Positions 1 to 8,800 of a stretch of DNA of 64,000 nt are shown piece after piece (position 1 is the first letter of the stretch; each line of letters starts with the position of its first letter). The notes below the pieces were generated by a model that saw only the letters and a program-made list of their open reading frames with translations, did not search any database and was not told the origin of the DNA. A program made the translations under genes and the position numbers. Origin of the DNA: Tumebacillus avium (GTDB lineage Bacteria > Bacillota > Bacilli > Tumebacillales > Tumebacillaceae); NCBI RefSeq assembly GCF_002162355.1, contig NZ_CP021434.1, forward strand, positions 714,501 through 778,500, given 5' to 3'.

Positions 1-3000
1 CGATCTCGCCGAGCTCGATGCGGAAACCGCGCACTTTGACCTGGTCGTCGAGGCGACCGCAGTATTCCAGCATCCCGTCGCTGCGCAGGCGGGCCAGGTC
101 GCCCGTCTTGTACAGGCGCACTTCGGTCAGAGGCAGCTGGACAAATTTTTCTGCGGTCAGCTCCGGCCGTCCGATGTAGCCGTGGGCCAGTCCCGCGCCG
201 CCGATATGCAGTTCGCCGATCACTCCCGGCGGCACAGGGAGACCGTTTTGGTCGAGCAGCCAGATTTCCGTGTTTGGCAGCGGCGTTCCGATCGGCACGA
301 TCCGCTCCGGTTTGTCCGACACGGTGTACAAGGTGGCGCAGACGCTCGCTTCGGTCGGGCCGTAGCCGTTGACGATGACAAGGCCCGGCAGATGGCGTTG
401 GATCTCCTGCAGCAGCTCTCCGCGAATCGGTTCCACGCCGACCAGCAGGCGGGTCAGCTGCAGGCGACCCGGATCGTTTTTGACGAAGATTGCGAGATCG
501 GGCAGCAAAAATGGCGGCAGATACGCGCTGGCCACCTTTTGCTCGGCGAGCATGTCCAGACAAGCCGCGCCGTCGGCACGCACCTCTTCCGGCAGCACCG
601 TCAGCTGGCGTCCGTAGCACAGCGCACTGAACACTTCATAGACCGACACATCGAAGCCAAAAGAGGTCCAGACACTGCCCGCCGCATTGGGTGCCAGCGG
701 TGCCCGCCGCTCCATCTCCGCCAGCAGGTTGACCGCGCCGCGATGCGGGCAGGCCACCCCTTTGGGCGTGCCGGTGGTGCCCGATGTGTAGATCAGGTAG
801 GCGGTCTGCTCAGGCGTTACGTGCAGATCGGGATTGTGCGTCTCGGCATTTGCCGCTTCGGTCAGTTCGCGCAGCCCGGCTTCATCGAGCACAATCTGCG
901 CACCGGCGTCTTGCGCCATAAACTGCAGACGCTCCTCCGGATGCACCGGGTCGAGCGGCAGATACGCGCCGCCCGCTTTGAGCACGCCGAGCATCCCGAC
1001 GATCCACGCAGAAGAACGGGGCAGGGACAGCCCGACAGCATCGCCCCGCTCCACACCGCGTGCGATCAACCCGTGGGCGACGGCGTTGGCTCGCGCATTC
1101 AGCTCGCGGTAGGTCAGCGTCTGACCGTACAGTTCAAGCGCCTCCGCATCGGGGCGCTCCTCCGCCTGCTGTTCAAACAGCTGATGCAGACATTGCGTCG
1201 GGTACGGGGCATCCGCGTCGTCCGCTGTGATCTTGGCGTTTTCGCCGCTCATCGAGAGCAGAGGCAATCCGCCGACCGCACAGTCCGGCCGCGATGCGAT
1301 GCCTGCCAGCAAGCTTTCCATACAGCTGGCCAGCCGCTGTGCCGTCTGTGGATCAAACAGGTCGGTGTTAAACTCCAGCGTCCCGGACAGCCCGTCCTCT
1401 CCTTCGACCATCGACAAGGTCAGATCGAACTGCGCCGCACGCTGCTCCATGCTGACCGACTCCAGCACGACATCGCCAAACACCAGCTCCGCGCCGTCCT
1501 GATTCAGAGCAAATCCGCTCAGGTCCCCGCCGCCTTGCAGCTCCGATTTCTGCAAGGAGAACATCACTTGGAACAGGGGGGCAGCGCTCAAGTCGCGCTT
1601 CGGGGCCAGCTTTTCCACCAGCAGCGGGAACGGATAATCGGCATGGGACAGAGCGCCGAGCACACCGGTCCGCACTTGGCGCAGCAACTGCCTGAACGAT
1701 TCCTCTCCGTCTACCGCAGCACGCATCACGACCGGGTTGACGAAGTAGCCAAACACATCTTTAAATTTCGCCGCGCTGCGACCTGTCGTCGGCGTGCCGA
1801 CCCAGATCTCCTCTTGCCCGGTGGAGCGGTGCAACAGCGCCTGAAAAGCAGCGAGCAGCGTCATGTACAATGTCGCGCCTTCCTGCTTGGCCAGCTCCTT
1901 CAGCCCCTTGGCGACCATAGCGGGCACCGCAAGCGAAAGCGTTGCCCCCCGATAAGTCTGCACCGGCGGGCGCGGACGGTCGGCCGGCAGATTCAGCACC
2001 GGCGGTGTGCCTTGCAGTTGCTCCTGCCAATACGTCTGGAGCATCTCGCCGCGCTTGCTTTGCAGCAACTCGTTTTGCCAGCGCACATAGTCGGCAAAAA
2101 CGGCTGCGCTCTCCAGCTCTGCCTGGCCGCCGCTGTACAGTTCGCGCAGTTCGCCGATCAGCATGCCGAGCGACCACAGGTCGGCGATGATGTGGTGCAT
2201 GCTGAACAGCAGCAGATGCTCCTGCTTCGACTGCCGGAACAAGCGCGCCCGGAACAGCGGCCCTTGGGCAAGATCGAACGGCTGCTGCGCCGCATCGGTG
2301 ATGTCAGATGCCCGGTCCACTTTTGCAAAATCGACCCTGGCCGCCTCGACGAGCTGTGCGGTCGGCTGGCCGTCCACTTCCGGGTACACCGTCCGCAGCA
2401 GTTCGTGGCGGTCCTGTAGCTGCTGCAGGCTGTCTGCCAGACGATCCGCATCGAGCGGGCCACGCACCCGCACCAGTTTGGAGATGTGGTACGCGGTGCT
2501 CGCCGGGTCCAGCTGCTGCAGGAACCACAAGGAACGCTGACCGTACGTCATGCCGTTCCCGATCTCCCCGGCTGCCGACACGTCGCCCGCTTCGCTCATC
2601 CCCTGCACGATCTCCTCAGCCAGCTCTTCCGCCGTCGCGCCTTCCAGCAAGCGGGCCAACGTGACCGGCACACCCCAGGTTTCTTCGAGACGGTTTTTCA
2701 GCTCCACCGCCATCAGCGAGTCGAGCCCGGCCGCCGCCAGCGGCTGATCTGCCCGAAGGCTTGTTCCCGAAATGTTCGCGACTTGTGCCAATTCTGACAA
2801 CATCCAGCCTGCCAATGCCCCGGACCGCTGATCGGCAGGCGCTGCCAGCACTTCTTCCCGCGTCAGCTGCGGCTGCTCCGCAAATGCCATGGCCGACACC
2901 GCCGACACCGTCCGGCTCTCGGTCAAGACGTCCAGCGTCCCGTCTATGTACCGCGCTTTGCAGGCATGGCGCTGAATCTTGCCCGACGAGGTCTTGGGGA

Positions 3001-4624
3001 TGCTCGCCGGCTTGAGCAGCACGACCGCTTCCAATGGCAGCCCATGCTGCAGCGACACCGCCTGGCGGATCGCCGCGACGATCTCCTCATGGCCCCCTCT
3101 GCGGTAGGTGCGCTCCACTTCCTGCACGACGACCAGACGCTCCTGCCCGTCTTTTTCCACAGCAAATGCCGCCCCGTTCGAGTTGCCGACGCCGGGGTGG
3201 CAGTTTTGCACCGTAAACTCGATGTCCTGCGGGTAGTGATTGCGGCCGCTGACGATGATCAGATCTTTCATCCGCCCGGTCACAAACAGCTCCCCGCCGA
3301 GGATAAATCCAAGGTCGCCCGTCCGCAGATAGTATCCGTCCGCGTCGCCTGCCACCTGCGCCCGAAACGTCTCTTGCGTCTGCTCTTCGCGGTTCCAGTA
3401 GCCGAGCGCCACACTGCCGCCCTGCACCCAGATCTCGCCGATTTTGCCGTCCGCAAGCGGTGCCAGCGACAGCGGATCGACGATCCGCACTTTCTGCTCC
3501 GTGCGCGTCACGCGTCCGGAAGACACCAGCACCCCTGCGCCGTCTGCCGTTTCCACAGCCTGATGCTGCGCCAACAGCCCGGCATCGAAGCGCTTTTCCA
3601 CCGGCGCTGCTTCTTTCCAGCCCCCGGTGACCAACAGCGTGCCTTCCGCCAACCCGTAACACGGGTAAAACGCCTCTTTGCGAAACCCGCACGAAGCAAA
3701 AACATCTGCAAATCTGCGCATCGTCTCCGCTCTGACCGGTTCAGCGCCGGTAAACGCCTGCTCCCAGCGCGACAGATCCAGCCCTTCAGCCTCCTCCGGC
3801 GCGATTTTCTGCAAGCACAGCTCATACGCAAAATTCGGCCCGCCGCTCACCGTCGCGCCCGTCTCTGTGATCGCTTGCAGCCAGCGCAGCGGCTTCGTAA
3901 TAAAATCAACCGGCGCCATCAGCGTCATCGGGTAGCCGGTAAACACCGGCTGCAAGATCCCGCCGATCAAGCCCATGTCGTGATAAGGAGGCAGCCAGAC
4001 CACGCCACGGCTGTCCGGGGTCGTGCCAAACGACGTTTCGATCATCTGCAGGTTGTGCAGCAGATTCCCGTGGGTCAGCATCACGCCTTTCGGTGCGGAC
4101 GTCGATCCCGACGTGTATTGCAAAAAGGCGAGCGTGTCGCGGCTGCCCGTCTGCTCCCGCCAGTCACTGCCGTTCTCCGCATCAAGCCCCTCCGTGGTGA
4201 TCCACTGCAGCCCGTGAAGCGCCGGAGCATCTTCCATCCGCTTGCTCATCCCGCGCCAGATCGTCTCCGTGGTCAGCGCCGCCGTCGCCTGTGCATCGGC
4301 CGCCACTTGGAGCAGGCGCGTCAAGTTGCCATTTTGCCGCGGCGGATACGCGGGAACCGGCACAGCTCCGGCATACAGCGCGCCAAAAAAGGAGATCAGG
4401 TAGTCGAGCCCTGGAGGGAACAGCAAAAGCACGCGCGCCCCCCGCTCCGTCTGCCGCTGCAGGCGGACGGCCAGCTGCCGCGCCTTGCGGTCCAGCCCAG
4501 CATAGGTCAGCTGCTGTTCCGACCCGTCTTCACCAAAAAAAGAAAAGGCGTGTCGACTTCCTTGAGTTTCCTCGCGAAAGCGCAACAGCGCCACCAGTGT
4601 TGGCCAATCATATGCAGTACTCAT
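1..4624 (-). CDS. Lipoinitiation NRPS: fatty-acyl-AMP ligase, ACP, C, A (partial, runs off left edge)
   Basis: This synthetase would activate a fatty acid as acyl-AMP, load it on its own ACP and condense it with the first amino acid of a lipopeptide. Read from the ATG at 4624 (upstream GGGAGAG), the visible 1541 residues hold an acyl-AMP ligase (about 1-585, with YTSGSTSAPKGVMLTHG and GGPNFAYELC, typical of FAAL loading domains), an ACP (GLDSL, Ser about 636), a condensation domain (about 680-1110; motif HHIIADL near 807, with Leu in place of the usual last Gly) and an adenylation domain that is cut by the window edge after RGFRIELGEI. The A-domain pocket, aligned by eye to GrsA, reads D-V-Y-Y-L-G-G-V-C. 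It is not a code I can assign firmly, but it resembles hydroxyphenylglycine codes (D, aromatic, L-G, C). No PCP or later module is visible here. Confidence 0.93.
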   Translation of the reverse strand, partial: MSTAYDWPTLVALLRFREETQGSRHAFSFFGEDGSEQQLTYAGLDRKARQLAVRLQRQTERGARVLLLFPPGLDYLISFFGALYAGAVPVPAYPPRQNGNLTRLLQVAADAQATAALTTETIWRGMSKRMEDAPALHGLQWITTEGLDAENGSDWREQTGSRDTLAFLQYTSGSTSAPKGVMLTHGNLLHNLQMIETSFGTTPDSRGVVWLPPYHDMGLIGGILQPVFTGYPMTLMAPVDFITKPLRWLQAITETGATVSGGPNFAYELCLQKIAPEEAEGLDLSRWEQAFTGAEPVRAETMRRFADVFASCGFRKEAFYPCYGLAEGTLLVTGGWKEAAPVEKRFDAGLLAQHQAVETADGAGVLVSSGRVTRTEQKVRIVDPLSLAPLADGKIGEIWVQGGSVALGYWNREEQTQETFRAQVAGDADGYYLRTGDLGFILGGELFVTGRMKDLIIVSGRNHYPQDIEFTVQNCHPGVGNSNGAAFAVEKDGQERLVVVQEVERTYRRGGHEEIVAAIRQAVSLQHGLPLEAVVLLKPASIPKTSSGKIQRHACKARYIDGTLDVLTESRTVSAVSAMAFAEQPQLTREEVLAAPADQRSGALAGWMLSELAQVANISGTSLRADQPLAAAGLDSLMAVELKNRLEETWGVPVTLARLLEGATAEELAEEIVQGMSEAGDVSAAGEIGNGMTYGQRSLWFLQQLDPASTAYHISKLVRVRGPLDADRLADSLQQLQDRHELLRTVYPEVDGQPTAQLVEAARVDFAKVDRASDITDAAQQPFDLAQGPLFRARLFRQSKQEHLLLFSMHHIIADLWSLGMLIGELRELYSGGQAELESAAVFADYVRWQNELLQSKRGEMLQTYWQEQLQGTPPVLNLPADRPRPPVQTYRGATLSLAVPAMVAKGLKELAKQEGATLYMTLLAAFQALLHRSTGQEEIWVGTPTTGRSAAKFKDVFGYFVNPVVMRAAVDGEESFRQLLRQVRTGVLGALSHADYPFPLLVEKLAPKRDLSAAPLFQVMFSLQKSELQGGGDLSGFALNQDGAELVFGDVVLESVSMEQRAAQFDLTLSMVEGEDGLSGTLEFNTDLFDPQTAQRLASCMESLLAGIASRPDCAVGGLPLLSMSGENAKITADDADAPYPTQCLHQLFEQQAEERPDAEALELYGQTLTYRELNARANAVAHGLIARGVERGDAVGLSLPRSSAWIVGMLGVLKAGGAYLPLDPVHPEERLQFMAQDAGAQIVLDEAGLRELTEAANAETHNPDLHVTPEQTAYLIYTSGTTGTPKGVACPHRGAVNLLAEMERRAPLAPNAAGSVWTSFGFDVSVYEVFSALCYGRQLTVLPEEVRADGAACLDMLAEQKVASAYLPPFLLPDLAIFVKNDPGRLQLTRLLVGVEPIRGELLQEIQRHLPGLVIVNGYGPTEASVCATLYTVSDKPERIVPIGTPLPNTEIWLLDQNGLPVPPGVIGELHIGGAGLAHGYIGRPELTAEKFVQLPLTEVRLYKTGDLARLRSDGMLEYCGRLDDQVKVRGFRIELGEI

Positions 4625-4666
4625 TCACAGACCACTCTCCCGTCTTAGAATCCGATGTCCTCTCCT

Positions 4667-4696
4667 ATATTAGATGATTCCAAATAATACAGTCAA
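4667..4696 (-). promoter_or_regulatory. Candidate sigma-A promoter of the lipoinitiation NRPS
   Basis: On the minus strand TTGACT (4696-4691) and TAATAT (4672-4667) are separated by 18 bp and lie about 45-70 bp upstream of the ATG at 4624. The -35 is 5/6 and the -10 4/6 of consensus. This is a sequence match only. Confidence 0.5.
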
Positions 4697-4722
4697 ATTG
4701 AAAATACAGGGTGCTTATTTCT

Positions 4723-4741
4723 GATAATGATCATGAATAAT
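4723..4741. promoter_or_regulatory. Possible Fur-like box in the divergent intergenic region
   Basis: The 352-bp region 4625-4976 separates the divergent NRPS and hydroxyphenylglycine operon. Its centre holds GATAATGATCATGAATAAT, which matches the classical 19-bp Fur box at 14 of 19 positions by eye and the Bacillus 7-1-7 form at 12 of 14 (left half perfect). Apart from this site and the two promoters I see nothing else in the region. Confidence 0.35.
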
Positions 4742-4864
4742 CATGCGCCCGAAGTTTCGAGTAATTCTAACCTATATATAAGGAAAGCGGCATTCTAGTC
4801 GATATTTACTAACATTGAAATAGAAGCCCGTCTGTAATCCTGCTTAATTGCTTTACTATAACAA

Positions 4865-4893
4865 TTGACAGAGTTCAGACACAATTTTATAAT
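4865..4893 (+). promoter_or_regulatory. Perfect-consensus sigma-A promoter of the hydroxyphenylglycine operon
   Basis: TTGACA at 4865-4870 and TATAAT at 4888-4893 are separated by exactly 17 bp. Transcription would start near 4900, leaving a leader of about 80 nt before the oxidase gene. No terminator or obvious attenuator lies between it and 4977, so it should drive all three downstream genes. Confidence 0.85.
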
Positions 4894-4976
4894 GTGAGGA
4901 AACATCATTCTTAATATTGAATCCGGCTCTTATACTTGGCAACGATTATCTTTGATCAATATTTTCACTGCGGGAG

Positions 4977-6356
4977 TTGTTGGATTTGACATTAGCAGAA
5001 GCGCTGCGGACGTTACTGACAGTTCCGGAGCAGGTGTCCATCAATGAGACGGTGCTCGAGCACCACAGTAAGGACGTCACTTCCTATCATCCCGGCGTGA
5101 CGCCCGACGTCGTCGTTTTCCCGTCCAGCACGGAAGACGTGTGCCGCGTGATGCAATATGCGGACACGCACGCGATCCCGGTCGTGCCGTTTGGCATCGG
5201 GTCATCGGTCGAAGGGCAAGTGGTGCCGGTCAGAGGCGGCATCTCCATGGACTTCACCCAAATGAACAAAGTGCTGGAAGTGCGCCCCGAAGACTTCCTC
5301 GTGCGCGTGCAGCCGGGCGTGACCCGGCTTCAGCTCAACCAGCATTTAAAGGAATACGGTCTGTTCTTCCCGGTCGATCCGGGAGCGGACGCAACGCTTG
5401 GCGGGATGGCGGCGACCAACGCGTCGGGCACCACCGCTGTGCGGTACGGCACGATGCGCGACAACGTGCTTGGACTCACCGTCGTCACGGCGGACGGCTC
5501 GGTGATCACCACGGGCGGCCAGGCGGCCAAATCATCGGCCGGCTATAACCTGACCGGCCTGTTTGTCGGTTCTGAAGGCACGCTTGGCACCTTTACCGAG
5601 CTGACCCTGCGCGTCTATGGCATCCCCGAATACACCCTCGCCGCCCGCGCCGTGTTCCCCGATGTGGGCAGCGCCTCACAGGCAGCGATGGGCATGATGA
5701 TGTGCGGCATTGCGCTCGACCGTGTTGAATTGGTCGATGAGCGCACTGTCAATGTCGTAAATAATTTCAAAGACACATCATTCACCGAAGCGCCAACGCT
5801 GTTCCTGGAATTCAGCGGGAACAAAGCGGCGGTCGACAACATCTTCCTGCTGGCCCAGGAGATTTTGACCGAAGAGGGCTGTATCGAATTGGAATTTGAT
5901 GCGGATCAGGCCGCCCGGACCCGGATGTGGACGGCAAGGCATGATGCGGCGTTTGCATTTTCCGCTTCCCAGCCCGGCAAAAAGCTGATGACCACCGATG
6001 TCTGCGTGCCCTTGTCGGCACTGCCGGACGCGATCATCGAAGCGCGCCGCGCCATCGACGACAACGGGCTGGACGGTGCGATTCTCGGCCACGTCGGCGA
6101 CGGCAACTACCACGCCGTCATGGTCGTCGACCCGGAAAACGCCGAAGACATGCGCCGGGCGAGCCACGTCAACGCGGAGATCGTCCGCTTTGCTTTGGAG
6201 CGCGGCGGCACCTGCACCGGCGAGCATGGCATCGGGCTTGGCAAAGCCAAATACCTGCCGGAAGAACACGGCGCAGGCGCCGTCAAGATGATGCAGCAGA
6301 TCAAGCGTGTCTTCGATCCCAAAGACATTCTGAACCCTGGGAAAATTTTTCTGTGA
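4977..6356 (+). CDS. FAD-linked 2-hydroxyacid oxidase (GlcD/D-lactate dehydrogenase family), candidate hydroxymandelate oxidase
   Basis: This 459-aa flavoprotein belongs to the FAD-binding type 4 family that oxidises 2-hydroxyacids to 2-oxoacids. The FAD-binding half shows PVVPFGIGSSVEGQ and GGMAATNASGT; the C-terminal substrate domain shows GHVGDGNYHAV and TGEHGIGLGKAKYL, the usual family landmarks. It is first in an operon with the hydroxymandelate-synthase-like and aminotransferase genes, so the likely substrate is 4-hydroxymandelate, giving 4-hydroxyphenylglyoxylate. Actinomycete pathways use an unrelated FMN enzyme (Hmo) for this step, so this would be a non-orthologous replacement. The start is uncertain: no ATG follows the in-frame stop at 4953, and TTG codons occur at 4977, 4980 and 4986. 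GGGAG at 4972-4976 is best placed for 4986. A general D-lactate or glycolate dehydrogenase role cannot be excluded. Confidence 0.85.
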   Translation: MLDLTLAEALRTLLTVPEQVSINETVLEHHSKDVTSYHPGVTPDVVVFPSSTEDVCRVMQYADTHAIPVVPFGIGSSVEGQVVPVRGGISMDFTQMNKVLEVRPEDFLVRVQPGVTRLQLNQHLKEYGLFFPVDPGADATLGGMAATNASGTTAVRYGTMRDNVLGLTVVTADGSVITTGGQAAKSSAGYNLTGLFVGSEGTLGTFTELTLRVYGIPEYTLAARAVFPDVGSASQAAMGMMMCGIALDRVELVDERTVNVVNNFKDTSFTEAPTLFLEFSGNKAAVDNIFLLAQEILTEEGCIELEFDADQAARTRMWTARHDAAFAFSASQPGKKLMTTDVCVPLSALPDAIIEARRAIDDNGLDGAILGHVGDGNYHAVMVVDPENAEDMRRASHVNAEIVRFALERGGTCTGEHGIGLGKAKYLPEEHGAGAVKMMQQIKRVFDPKDILNPGKIFL

Positions 6357-6386
6357 GACCCAACCTTATTTGAGGAGGACGTACAC

Positions 6387-7505
6387 ATGAGCATCCAACA
6401 GGAGCAGGCAACCGAAACGCTGCAGGACATTCTGCCGGTCGAGGATATCGACTATGTAGAGGTCTACTCAGGCAACGCGAAACAATCCGTCTTTTATTAT
6501 TGCAAGCTGTTTGGCATGAAAGTCACCGCCTACAAGGGCCTGGAGACGGGCAGCCGCAACCTCGTGTCCTACGTGGTGGAAAAAGGCGACATCCGCTTTG
6601 TGATCTCCGGCTCCTTTGCGCCGGACCACCCGATCGCCGAATTTACCAAAAAGCACGGTGATGCCGTCAAAGACATCGCCCTGCGTGTGGAAAACGTGGA
6701 AGAGACGTATCGTCTCGCCGTGGAGCGCGGCGGCATCGGGATGATCGAGCCGTATGTCGAAGAAGACGAGCATGGCTTTGTGAAAAAAGCGATGATCGGC
6801 ACGTTTGGCGACACTGTGCACACCTTGATCGAACGCAGCGCTTACAACGGCGTCTTTGCGCCGGGCTTCCAGCCGGTCGAATCGGAAGAGCCGGAGATCG
6901 ATACGGCGATCACCCGCTTAGACCACCTCGCGATCAACGTCGAGCAGATGGATACTTGGACCGACTACTATGAAAAAGTGTTTGGGTTCAAGCTGATCAA
7001 AGAGTTCCGCCAAGAGGACGTCTCCTCCGACTCCTCCTCCCTGATGACGAAAGCGCTGCGCAACGGCAACCACCGCATCAAGTTCCCGATCGTGGAGCCG
7101 GCGCCGGGCAAGAAGAAATCGCAGGTGCAGGAATTTATCGACTACAACCTCGGCGCCGGCGTGCAGCACGTGGCGCTTGAGACCGACAATATTTTGATGG
7201 CGGTGGAAAACCTGCAGAAAAACGGGATCCGCTTCCTGTACACGCCGGATGCGTACTACGAACTGCTTCCGAAGCGCGTCGGCGACATCGACGAGCCGAT
7301 CGACGAACTGAACCGCCTGAACATCCTCGTCGACCGCGACGATGAAGGCTACCTGCTGCAGATCTTCTCGCAGCCGATGCAAGACCGCCCGACGATGTTT
7401 TTCGAGATCATCCAGCGCAAAGGCTCGAACGGCTTTGGCAACGGCAACATCCGCGCGCTGTTTGAAGCTGTCGAGCGCGAGCAGGAAAAGCGCGGCAACC
7501 TGTAA
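6387..7505 (+). CDS. hmaS: 4-hydroxymandelate synthase-like non-heme iron dioxygenase
   Basis: The protein (372 aa) has two vicinal-oxygen-chelate halves, like 4-hydroxyphenylpyruvate dioxygenase (HPPD). The Fe(II) ligands are seen as His180 (LDHLAINV), His261 (VQHVALET) and Glu340 (MFFEIIQR). Two positions argue for the mandelate-forming sister enzyme. The HPPD motif F-P-I-N reads FPIV here (Val236 replaces Asn). The C-terminal motif G-x-G-N-F reads GNGNI (Ile355 replaces Phe), the position where Phe-to-Ile is known to shift HPPD toward hydroxymandelate. The expected reaction is 4-hydroxyphenylpyruvate plus O2 to 4-hydroxymandelate plus CO2. GAGGAGG at 6372-6378 sits 8 nt before the ATG. No homogentisate-pathway genes are nearby, while an oxidase and an aminotransferase flank it. 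Plain HPPD activity is the alternative. Confidence 0.85.
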   Translation: MSIQQEQATETLQDILPVEDIDYVEVYSGNAKQSVFYYCKLFGMKVTAYKGLETGSRNLVSYVVEKGDIRFVISGSFAPDHPIAEFTKKHGDAVKDIALRVENVEETYRLAVERGGIGMIEPYVEEDEHGFVKKAMIGTFGDTVHTLIERSAYNGVFAPGFQPVESEEPEIDTAITRLDHLAINVEQMDTWTDYYEKVFGFKLIKEFRQEDVSSDSSSLMTKALRNGNHRIKFPIVEPAPGKKKSQVQEFIDYNLGAGVQHVALETDNILMAVENLQKNGIRFLYTPDAYYELLPKRVGDIDEPIDELNRLNILVDRDDEGYLLQIFSQPMQDRPTMFFEIIQRKGSNGFGNGNIRALFEAVEREQEKRGNL

Positions 7506-7537
7506 GCCGGCAAGTAACCAAGAGGAGATGAACCCGC

Positions 7538-8752
7538 ATGACTACGACTGATACCGGAAAAACGCTCCGCCTCGCCTCCTGGGCGCAAAACACCGCCCCG
7601 TCCCCGATGCAAGACATGCTGGCGCTCACCGCTCGTCCGGGCCTGATCTCGTTTGGCCTCGGTCTGCCGAACCAAGAGCTGTTTCCGCGTGAAGCGTTTG
7701 CCGAGGCGTCTGCCGATGTGCTGCGCAACAAGCCGCACACGCTGCAGTACGGCCCGGCCGGCGTTGCCCACACGCTGAAAACGTCGATCGTCGAGCTGAT
7801 GAAAGGCCGTGGCGTGACCTGCACGGAAGACGAGATCTTCCTGACCACCGGCGCGCAGCAGGCGATCAACATGCTGGCCCGCCTGCTGCTCGAACCGGGC
7901 GGCCAGGTGCTGACCGAAGAGATCACCTACCCCGGCTTCCTGCAAGTGCTGGAGCCGTTTGCTCCGGAGCTGCTCACCGTCCCGAGCTGCCCGCAGACCG
8001 GCATGGATGTCGACGCAGTCGAAGCGCTCTTGCAAGCGGGCAAGCGCCCGGCGTTCATCTACTCGATCACCGACGGGCACAACCCGCTCGGCTCCTCGAT
8101 GAGCCGGGAGAAACGGGAAAAGCTGGCCCGCCTCGCCCGCGAATACGGCGTGCCGATCGTGGAAGACGACCCGTACGGCTTCCTGTCCTATGACGAAGTG
8201 TCCGTGCCGCCTTTGAAAGCGCTGGAAAGCGAGTGGGTGTTCTATGCAGGCTCCTTCTCGAAGATCCTCGCGCCGGGCGTGCGCATCGGCTGGCTGATCG
8301 TGCCGGAAGCGCTGATCCAGAAGCTGTCGGTCGTCAAAGAGTCGTATGACATCAACACGGCAAACTGGAGCCAGCATTCGGTGGCCGCCTACATGGAATC
8401 GGGCAAGCTGGCCGAGCACCTCCAGCTGCTGCGCCGCGAGTACAGCGCCCGCCGCGACACGATGCTGCGTGCGATCGAAGCGTACTTCCCGGCAGAAACC
8501 CGCGCCGAAAAGCCGTCCAACGGCATGTTCCTCTGGGTCGAGCTGCCGGACTTTGTCGACGTCCCGACGCTCCTGCGCGACGCGGTCGAACACAAGAAAG
8601 TCGCCTTCTTCCCCGGCCAGGCCTTCGATACGCCGGGCAACACGAAAGGCAAACACGGCATGCGCCTGAACTTCTCCAACGCCACCCACGAACAGATCGA
8701 ACAAGGCATCAAAGGGATCGGCGAACTGATCGAAGCGCAGCGCAGCAAATAA
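7538..8752 (+). CDS. hpgT: PLP aminotransferase, likely 4-hydroxyphenylglycine transaminase
   Basis: This is a 404-aa fold-type I aminotransferase of the class I/II (2-aminoadipate/MocR-like) group. The PLP lysine is Lys242 in SFSKILAPGVRIGW. EDDPYGFLSY carries the Asp that pairs with the pyridine nitrogen, and the usual N-P-x-G motif appears as HNPLG (Asn182). As last gene of the operon it should aminate 4-hydroxyphenylglyoxylate to 4-hydroxyphenylglycine. In known pathways HpgT uses tyrosine as donor, which regenerates hydroxyphenylpyruvate for HmaS, so these three genes could run as a closed cycle fed by tyrosine. GAGGAGATG precedes the ATG, and the gap to hmaS is only 32 bp. Substrate assignment is by context. 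Confidence 0.8.
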   Translation: MTTTDTGKTLRLASWAQNTAPSPMQDMLALTARPGLISFGLGLPNQELFPREAFAEASADVLRNKPHTLQYGPAGVAHTLKTSIVELMKGRGVTCTEDEIFLTTGAQQAINMLARLLLEPGGQVLTEEITYPGFLQVLEPFAPELLTVPSCPQTGMDVDAVEALLQAGKRPAFIYSITDGHNPLGSSMSREKREKLARLAREYGVPIVEDDPYGFLSYDEVSVPPLKALESEWVFYAGSFSKILAPGVRIGWLIVPEALIQKLSVVKESYDINTANWSQHSVAAYMESGKLAEHLQLLRREYSARRDTMLRAIEAYFPAETRAEKPSNGMFLWVELPDFVDVPTLLRDAVEHKKVAFFPGQAFDTPGNTKGKHGMRLNFSNATHEQIEQGIKGIGELIEAQRSK

Positions 8753-8764
8753 TGCGCACAAACA

Positions 8765-8800
8765 AAAAACCGCTGCTCTCTTAGAGAGGCAGCGGTTTTT
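8765..8800. terminator. Bidirectional terminator between hpgT and the MFS gene
   Basis: AAAAACCGCTGC (8765-8776) pairs perfectly with GCAGCGGTTTTT (8789-8800) around a 12-nt loop. A and T tracts on both sides make it usable from either direction. The right arm lies within the last codons of the convergent MFS gene. Confidence 0.9.

Noticed and set aside
6387-7505. Annotation as 4-hydroxyphenylpyruvate dioxygenase
   Set aside because: Fold and metal ligands fit both enzymes, but the Val236 and Ile355 positions and the operon partners favour hydroxymandelate synthase.
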